A DNA stretch of 64,000 bases, taken from positions 38,636,370 through 38,700,369 of the forward strand of contig CM054151.1 of assembly GCA_028751875.1 (NCBI GenBank), given 5' to 3'. Every line of letters begins with the position of its first letter. Position 1 is the stretch's first letter. A program made the translations under genes and the position numbers. Positions 57,761 through 64,000 of the stretch are shown in pieces. The notes under the pieces are model-generated. The model searched no databases. It saw nothing but the letters and a program-made list of their open reading frames with translations, and had not been told where the DNA came from. Source of the DNA: Rapana venosa (taxonomy: Eukaryota > Mollusca > Gastropoda > Neogastropoda > Muricidae).

Positions 57761-59524
57761 AAAGTAACTTTACCAGATATACAGCATTATGTTATGATCA
57801 TGGGGAAATGCTGGGTTGAAGGTGGAAGGGGGGGGGGGGGGCGCTATACCAGTATAACCAGACTACTCAGATATTTTTGGTTGTTTTGATTTAAAGCAAT
57901 TTAGCTACTTCTATGAATGGAAGGAAAGTGCTTCAACTATGTCCATTATTAATTTAAAAAAAAAAATTTAAACAGAGATGGGTGCCTCAGAGGTGGCTCA
58001 AACACATGCTATCAGATTGCAAGCTCAATGCTGTAACCGCTAGGCTACCCCGCCTCTGTTACCCACTTAAGTATGGCAACTTGTAATATGTCGATGAATG
58101 GGGATTGTTTGGTTCTGGATTGTACCTGCCAGTGTGTAGCTTCAGGAAATCATTGGCTTCAATTTTTAGTCATGTTTTTAATTGGGTAAATTTCATCATC
58201 ATTGGCTCATCTGTCTTTTGGTTGAGTAGTTTTATTTTCTGTAGTTTATGTTCATGAATATGTGTGCTGGTTAATTTGATACTGAGCATTTGCCTTATCT
58301 TCGCCACAGAAAAAAATCCAGAATCGTGCTTAAAGCACATGTTTTAAGATCTGATTTCTTCTTACAACTCGAGGCATGTTTGCCTTCTCCTCATTTTTAT
58401 TTCACCATGAACAGTTCAGATTTTGTTATGCCAGAACAGTAACATTGTAGACCAGATTATTCGCCAGTGTTTAAAGTTGCAAATCACTGATTGTGAGGTA
58501 TGCTTGTTCCAGTGAATCTTCATAACATTCCACTGTTTCAACAGTAATTTTACATTTTTGACTTCCATAGAAGTTACAGGTTTTTATGCATTCATTGTAT
58601 GCTTATGAATACTTTTTGTTCCACATTTGAGACGCAAGTAATGTCAGATGTGTAGCAAGATTTTGACACAGCCAGTTTGTGTGGGTATTTGTATGTGCTT
58701 GTATAGAAGTTTATATTGAAGTTGTTCCATTTTGATTTTACTTGTACCAAGTTTCTGCAGAAAAGACCAAAGTATAAAAGTGTTTGGCTTGTTGGTGGTG
58801 AAGATCCAAGTAAGAGACAGCAATGTCTCTTACACTGAAGCTGAATCATGATTTTAAAGATAGGCCACACTTGACATATTTTAGAACAAGCCTTGGTAGC
58901 TCTACAATAAAAGTGGGTTTTTAAAAATAAATTCTTCTACAAATGAACTATTGCCAGTTGACAGGATTATGGGACTTCAAGCTTTGGGAGAAGTGACATT
59001 TCTTGAACTTATTAGCCTGCAGAGTGATTTCTGGGCAGTTGGGCTGTGATTTTTTTTGTGAGCATGTATAATGTACTCTTTGAATATATGACACCTGTAG
59101 AACACTGTTGGCTGGAACATACATGCATAAATAATGTCGCATATTCTTATATGCTTGTCCTACAGATGTGGGTTTTCTTGGTATTCAAATCATGTCATGT
59201 GACAGTTGAGACAGGTGTTTGTCCTTCAAAATATTCCAATCAAAAGAAAGATTCAAAATATTCTAATCAAAAGAGAGGTTGTTAGTTGACAGAGAATTCA
59301 ACAGTGCAGAAGATATTGTCACTGAAAAATTTTTTACATTGCAATCTCAAATGATGGAAGATTTTAGTCTGTTTTTTCCCTTACTCATTTTGTGTGACAT
59401 ATCCATACTGCTGTTCCCACACTGGTTATTTCAGTTTCCACATAGTCATGATTAGGCTTCTTTCATGGCACCGCAAGTCTCCTTTTCTGTATAATCATTA
59501 AGAAATTGTTCTTAGATAGATGGC

Positions 59525-59600
59525 TTGATGGAAAAGAGCAAATGCATTGCTTATTCAATGTACCATCTGGAAATAAAAATTTGACTTGACTTGACTCTAT
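59525..59600 (-). repeat. Short dispersed repeat, family F, inverted
   Basis: 'GCTTATTCAATGTACCATCT' followed by GGAAATAAAAATTTGACTTG is the reverse complement of the 3850 and 19424 copies. Confidence 0.8.
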
Positions 59601-60089
59601 GGTGCTACTCCATGTAAAAAAATAATCATTAAGGAAGAGACATTCAATAAGCCATGAGGCTTGGGCTTTTGAGCAAGGCCCTACTTTACCACTTATACTG
59701 ATACTGTGCTACTGACCAGAAAAGGCCTTGGGCGACTTTCCTGGTGGCTTTTCTGATTATCACCAACAAAACATGGCCTATAACTACAACACTGAGCCAG
59801 ACTGAGAGGAATGCTCATGCAGGGGTGATGATCGTTTCCCTCCAAACACTCTCATGTCACCCATCAATCTCCCCCAATCCGAGGTATTGACATGAATTCA
59901 CCTTATACATGAAAGCAGAGGATAAAGCAAAACAGATCTTCACGAGACCAGGGTAACCTAGGCCATTCAATCAGAAACAGTTTTCTTTTCAAATACGATG
60001 ATAAATGTTGATGATGATACCACGCAGATCCAGCTGTGTTTGAAGCAATATTTTTTTCATCATTTTACTCCTGGTAGCAACCAATCCAA

Positions 60090-60260
60090 GATATATAGAT
60101 AATCACACTGGTGGTCTCAAGTATACTGAGTAACACTTCCAAAATTAAATCCATGAAGTAGATGACACTTGACTGTCCAAGCATTCCTATCTCTGATGGG
60201 ATTTGAATCCCAACATTCCAACTATGAAATCAGTGATAACCACTGTGCCACAGTGTCCTG
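60090..60260 (-). repeat. SINE family G, diverged copy
   Basis: Plus strand 'AAATCCATGAAGTAGATGAC' and 'GGGATTTGAATCCCAACATT' then 'ATAACCACTGTGCCACAGTG'. The reverse is a tRNA-like A and B box arrangement as at 9060-9345. Confidence 0.65.
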
Positions 60261-61261
60261 CTGGAATAATGAGTTCTTTAGGAGAAGTAAGAATGAAGAC
60301 AGAATGAAGTGAGATGAAGAATTGTGATGCTGAACAGCTGTGATTATATGTATGTGTGATTGATAACTTGGGTCAAATCAAATTCTGAGATTTGAATGGT
60401 TTGCTTTATCTGTAGATACTTGGGTGTGAACAATTTTGAGCCTTGATCACAATTATGCATGATTAATTATTCATATATGATAACGAGGGAAGAGGTATGA
60501 TTCTGATAAATCTTACTTGCCCTGTTCACCAAAGCTTGGTCCACAGAAATTTGTAGTTCATAACAGACAATGATGATAATGAAATGAACCAAGCATCCTT
60601 TAGTTTGTGATTTTTTCCCCCTTTTTCTACATTTGAAATAAAGTATTGTTTGAAATATCAAGATTACTGGTGTGTCTGAAATGATTAAATGACTGCAAGC
60701 AGAATACAGCTGATGTAAATTTGTTGTGGAGTATGCTGTGTGACAGAAAAGATATACAGCTTGCAAGCTTGCATACAAGTATACTAAGTATAAATATGTC
60801 AAAACAGTCAAACAGAAATCAAGATCACATAATAATCAAACCAACACTTGAGAGAGAAAATGGATTTTTTCATGTATTTTTTCAACTTCAGAATTGTCAC
60901 CAAAATGCTTTCTCACATCTCATCATCAAAAACCAGTCCACTTCATCATGATAATAAAGAACACACAAAACTCCCTCGACTCCAATCAACTTTCTTAACA
61001 TTCAAACATCACAGTTTCTGTTCATTCACAATCAGTCATTTCTATGTATCCACACTGCAATGCAATCTTTAAAAAATTATGAAAAATTATTTGCACTCTG
61101 AATATCACATAAAACATATGCAGAAATCATTTCCATAAAATGACACATTTTGCCTTCAGAAAGTCTCAACCTTGTTATTGATCCAAAACCACCACTATTT
61201 TTGTTTCATGGGATGTGGGTTGCATTTTAGGATTGTAAAATGACACGTCTTTCGGCATTCT

Positions 61262-61445
61262 CATATAGTTGGTGTTGTTGTTGAACATGCTCTGCCCAAG
61301 CACCCTGGAGGTCGCCCAGAATATGCACTCTGTCTCACTATCCCACCTGGGAATGAATCACTGTGAGACCATAAGGAGTTTACGAGATGGCATGTATGGC
61401 TGTGTTCAAGTACCTGGCCATGCCTTCAGAGGAGGCAACATCAAG
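61262..61445 (+). repeat. Dispersed repeat family D, truncated
   Basis: 'AATCACTGTGAGACCATAAG', 'TCAAGTACCTGGCCATGCC' and 'TTCAGAGGAGG' match the first half of the copies at 35875 and 38225. Confidence 0.75.
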
Positions 61446-61906
61446 GCAATTGATTATGACTTAACTCAGGAACTTGTTACAACATCGTTTTGATAATCAT
61501 TCCCCGCCCTGTATCCCTTCATTATATAACAACAAATCATAACTAAAAATGCCAACTTGAACTGAAGACAGTGCTAAAAAAAAAAGGGGGGGGGGAAGTA
61601 ATTGGAGACACTGAAGCCAAATAACAACAAAAATATATGACAGTTTTTGCAAGCTAGTCTGTATACATAACAGTGGTACTTTTAGCAACTAGGTAACACA
61701 TAGACGGTAGTTTTTTTTAGCCCTCTATCGTCATGTTTCAATAGTTAGTATGCATTAGCAGGTACATTATGGATATTTATGGTGTGTGTGAGGGTGAGTG
61801 TGTGAATGAGAGAGAGTGTGTGAATGAGTGTGTGTATGTGAAACAAGAATACACACACACTCACCCCTTTCACACACAAGGGACTGACTACCATGCCCAC
61901 CACATG

Positions 61907-62467
61907 TCAGGTAAAAATCAGCCTCAGCACTCCAGGCAGTTCTCGTGCAAGCTCTGCAGCATCATCCACGCTTCCTGAACTGCACACCATCGTCTTGCTG
62001 TACTTCACTCGGGTATGAGGCCTTCCTGAACTTAACACATCCTCCTCTGCCAAGTGAGGGGGCTCTGCAGAGCAGCTGGGGGAGGTACAGACATCCTGGG
62101 ACAGAGTTTCTGAACAGGCGGAAGAGAAGCCATGATATGTCGGGCTATTATCGGCGACTGAACGGTCAGAAGGATGAGTAAGGGTGGATGGACCATCACC
62201 ATGGCGTTGATGATTTGACAGAGACTGTTCCTCATGGACGTCAAAGGATGATTGGTAATTGGTTTCATCACACTGTTCATAATCATTCATCACTGCCAAA
62301 GACTGGTTACAGTTGTGAAATAATACAGGCTCTTTACCATCCTGGAAGCGAGGGGATGTTTCTGATGCAGAGCTTCCCACACACGCAGCGTCACGAAAAG
62401 AAGACGCAGCTGGCTGGGAGGGTTTTTGGCCATCAGCAATCCCTTCAGCAGCACAGTCCATCTGCTG
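61907..62467 (-). CDS. Open frame directly continuing PEX5 beyond its stop codon (unproven)
   Basis: Immediately after the PEX5 stop (62470-62468, TGA followed by CAG) the same reading frame stays open for 186 codons to a stop at 61907-61909. An internal ATG is the third codon. The encoded sequence is rich in Ser, Asp, Glu and His, is not a simple repeat, and has no hydrophobic segment. It ends 'GVLRLIFT', so it carries no SKL-like peroxisomal targeting signal. I do not recognise it. It could be a readthrough extension, a 3' UTR frame that is open by chance, or part of another transcript. Frames on the opposite strand are also fairly open here, which weakens the case. Confidence 0.2.
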   Translation of the reverse strand, partial: QQMDCAAEGIADGQKPSQPAASSFRDAACVGSSASETSPRFQDGKEPVLFHNCNQSLAVMNDYEQCDETNYQSSFDVHEEQSLSNHQRHGDGPSTLTHPSDRSVADNSPTYHGFSSACSETLSQDVCTSPSCSAEPPHLAEEDVLSSGRPHTRVKYSKTMVCSSGSVDDAAELARELPGVLRLIFT

Positions 62468-63980
62468 TCACGAGGTGATGCCAAACTCGGAGCAGAGACC
62501 CTCAATGTTCCTGCTGTCGCACAAGGGGAAGAGGTCATGACGGGACATCAGGGACAGACACATCTGCAGTCGTGGACCAGATGTTGTCAGACATTTGGGA
62601 GTTTTTGGCTCCGCTGCCTGGACCCCGGCTCTTCTGCTGGATGTTGAGGGCAGTGAGGAAGTGCTCCATGGCTTCTCTGTTCACAGAAAACACCATCAGC
62701 GACTGGTCAGCGGTTTGAATGGACAACAATCATGCACACATAAGCTAACCGTGGTAAACATCACATACATTTATACAGAAGTATAGAACTGCGGGACGGG
62801 ATAGCTCAGTGGTCAGAGCACTTGCTTTCCCCCAGCCAAGTTAAGCAGCGTCGAGCGTGGTTACCAGTTGGATGGGTGACCGTTTGCCTTCTTCAGACAG
62901 TTCCCCCAGCTGTAAATGGTACGCACTCTTAAGTCAGGAAGTAAAGCACGAGGGAAGGAATGGCGCCGCCCTCAATATGCCTAGAGAAGTGGTCTCGACG
63001 CTCGCTCCCCTACACTTTGGTTTGGGATCTTTACCCTTACAGAACTGCAGAAACACAAGAAAATGATGGTTTACAGAAATATCTGAAGCAGACACTACAT
63101 TACATATGATAATCAAGCACTCACTATCTGCAATGAGACACACACAAAGATAGCACTAGTAATAGCACTGTCAACCAAAGCAAATTACATGTGTCCACAT
63201 ATTGTTTCGATTGTCATAAAAATTATGCAGAAATCAGCTGATTCATCTGGAGCAAAGTGCCAGGTATAAGCCTTTTCTATCTGCATAAAAGGGTTGTTTT
63301 TTAGCAGAAGTCAACGACAGTTTCCATGGATCTTCTTTATGCAACAGCATTGCAGACCTGCTTTATCATCTACCATGACAGCTACACTCAGCTTTTCTCA
63401 GAAAAAAGACACTAGTTGCGACCTGATTCAAAATCAGTCCTGTGGCTTAATATATTTCTTCCTGCGTCACCACTCCCTGGTGATGTGACCGAGTCTCAAT
63501 TAGACCGTGGAACAAAGAACTTGTGCCTCCAACACTCTGGTTTCACTGCACTGAAACTGGTTTGTTGTCTTGACTTCCTATGATATGAAAAGAGAGCACA
63601 CCTAAATTTTACAGCATTCCATTCAGATAAAAAGAAAAATGACTGTTTTTCTGACTCAGCTAGTTTTAGCCTTCACTGCTGAAAACTACCAGAATCGAAA
63701 ATGAGATTTCTTAGTTTTACTTGGGAAGAAAAGAGTTGAATTAAAATATATAAAAAAGACAGTTAAAATGCAGTACCTGTAGGCTAACGCTTCACCTGTG
63801 CTGCTGTGAACAAACCACTGACCTGTGCACTCCCAGGTTGATGCAGGCAATGCCCAAGTTGTACCGCGAGCGAATGAAGCCAGGCGACAACTGCAATGCA
63901 TTGTGGTATGCATCCACAGCCTCCTCGCTTCTTCCGCTGTTGGCCAGGGTAGCCCCCAGCCTGTTCCACAGTAAGGCATC
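62468..63980 (-). CDS. PEX5: Peroxisomal targeting signal 1 receptor PEX5, last two coding exons, with a frameshift
   Basis: The C-terminal TPR end of the cytosolic receptor that binds SKL-type signals and delivers cargo to the peroxisomal docking complex. Exons: 63980-63823 (158 bases) and 62676-62468. The first encodes '[20 protein letters not shown]', a TPR helix pair, and '[16 protein letters not shown]'. The split codon AG|A gives the Arg of '[20 protein letters not shown]', and then 'MSDNIWST'. These match PEX5 rather than PEX5L (NIWST, not NIWAA). At 62570 one extra base (T on plus) breaks the frame. As written, translation goes off-family and stops at 62535-62537. Ignoring that base restores '[18 protein letters not shown]' and an end FGITS at 62468, the usual length. 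Upstream exons lie outside the window. Confidence 0.88.
62791..63035 (+). repeat. SINE with tRNA-like start fused to a 5S rRNA-like segment
   Basis: It lies in the last PEX5 intron. The A-box-like TAGCTCAGTGG is at 62802-62812. The 5S-like segment is at 62838-62887, with AAGTTAAGCAGCGTCGAGC and TTGGATGGGTGACCG. The body includes 'CGCCGCCCTCAATATGCC' and 'CGCTCGCTCCCCTAC', matching the copy at 24473-24764. Confidence 0.85.
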
Positions 63981-64000
63981 CTGAAACAGCCAGCAAAACT

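Larger units (their letters stand above)
55076..61906. other. Intergenic region between AGTRAP and PEX5 ends
   Basis: CA repeats at 55092-55290 begin just after the AGTRAP stop. Sequence from 55380 to 61250 is AT-rich and mostly unique, with few open frames and no recognisable protein block. AATAAA at 58906-58911 and near 60637 are possible polyadenylation signals on plus. A (TA)n tract lies at 57730-57758, a GT tract at 57230-57285 and a tRNA-like SINE end at 57985-58060 ('AACCGCTAGGCTACCCCG'). No gene is supported. Confidence 0.6.

Noticed and set aside
62791..62887. tRNA or 5S rRNA gene
   Set aside because: Only partial tRNA-like and 5S-like segments are present, in an element that recurs elsewhere; neither RNA is complete.

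Overview
The window looks like a stretch of animal nuclear DNA, most likely a gastropod mollusc and probably a caenogastropod. It has short coding exons with GT-AG introns, very abundant microsatellites, several tRNA-headed SINE families, and LINE and piggyBac relics. The clade is inferred from the style of the SINEs and LINEs; no species-diagnostic marker was found.

Four protein-coding genes could be rebuilt exon by exon, with splice phases that agree throughout. (1) A class I-like facilitative hexose transporter (GLUT/SLC2A), plus strand, 9672-28667, 12 coding exons, 539 codons. (2) CPLANE2/RSG1, a Rab-like GTPase of ciliogenesis, minus strand, 44996-39022, 5 coding exons, 245 codons. (3) AGTRAP (angiotensin II receptor-associated protein), plus strand, 45466-55075, 7 coding exons including a 35-base microexon, 182 codons. 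(4) The 3' end of PEX5 (peroxisomal PTS1 receptor), minus strand, 63980-62468, entering from beyond the right edge. CPLANE2 and AGTRAP are head to head with 469 bases between start codons. GLUT and CPLANE2 converge, as do AGTRAP and PEX5. No shared pathway is evident.

Layout: 1-9671 is gene-free and holds a piggyBac-like relic, a decayed Tx1/L1-like LINE carrying a nested RTE-like fragment with target-site duplications, and SINEs. 9672-28667 is the GLUT gene, whose introns carry a CR1/L2-like LINE, SINEs and three long tandem arrays. 28668-39021 is intergenic and repeat-filled, with a LINE containing a PHD-like zinc finger. 39022-55075 is the CPLANE2/AGTRAP pair, with a TTAA-flanked piggyBac in AGTRAP intron 4. 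55076-62467 is mostly unremarkable, with a long open frame just after the PEX5 stop. 62468-64000 is PEX5.

The most unusual features are: a 2.5-kb GLUT intron minisatellite whose unit copies the end of the preceding exon plus its 5' splice site, giving about 55 decoy donors; a single-base frameshift in the last PEX5 exon, followed by an in-frame 186-codon open stretch beyond the stop; a GLUT 3' splice site whose pyrimidine tract is a (TG)12 run; and a SINE with a tRNA-like start joined to a 5S rRNA-like segment. Repeat boundaries are by eye and approximate.
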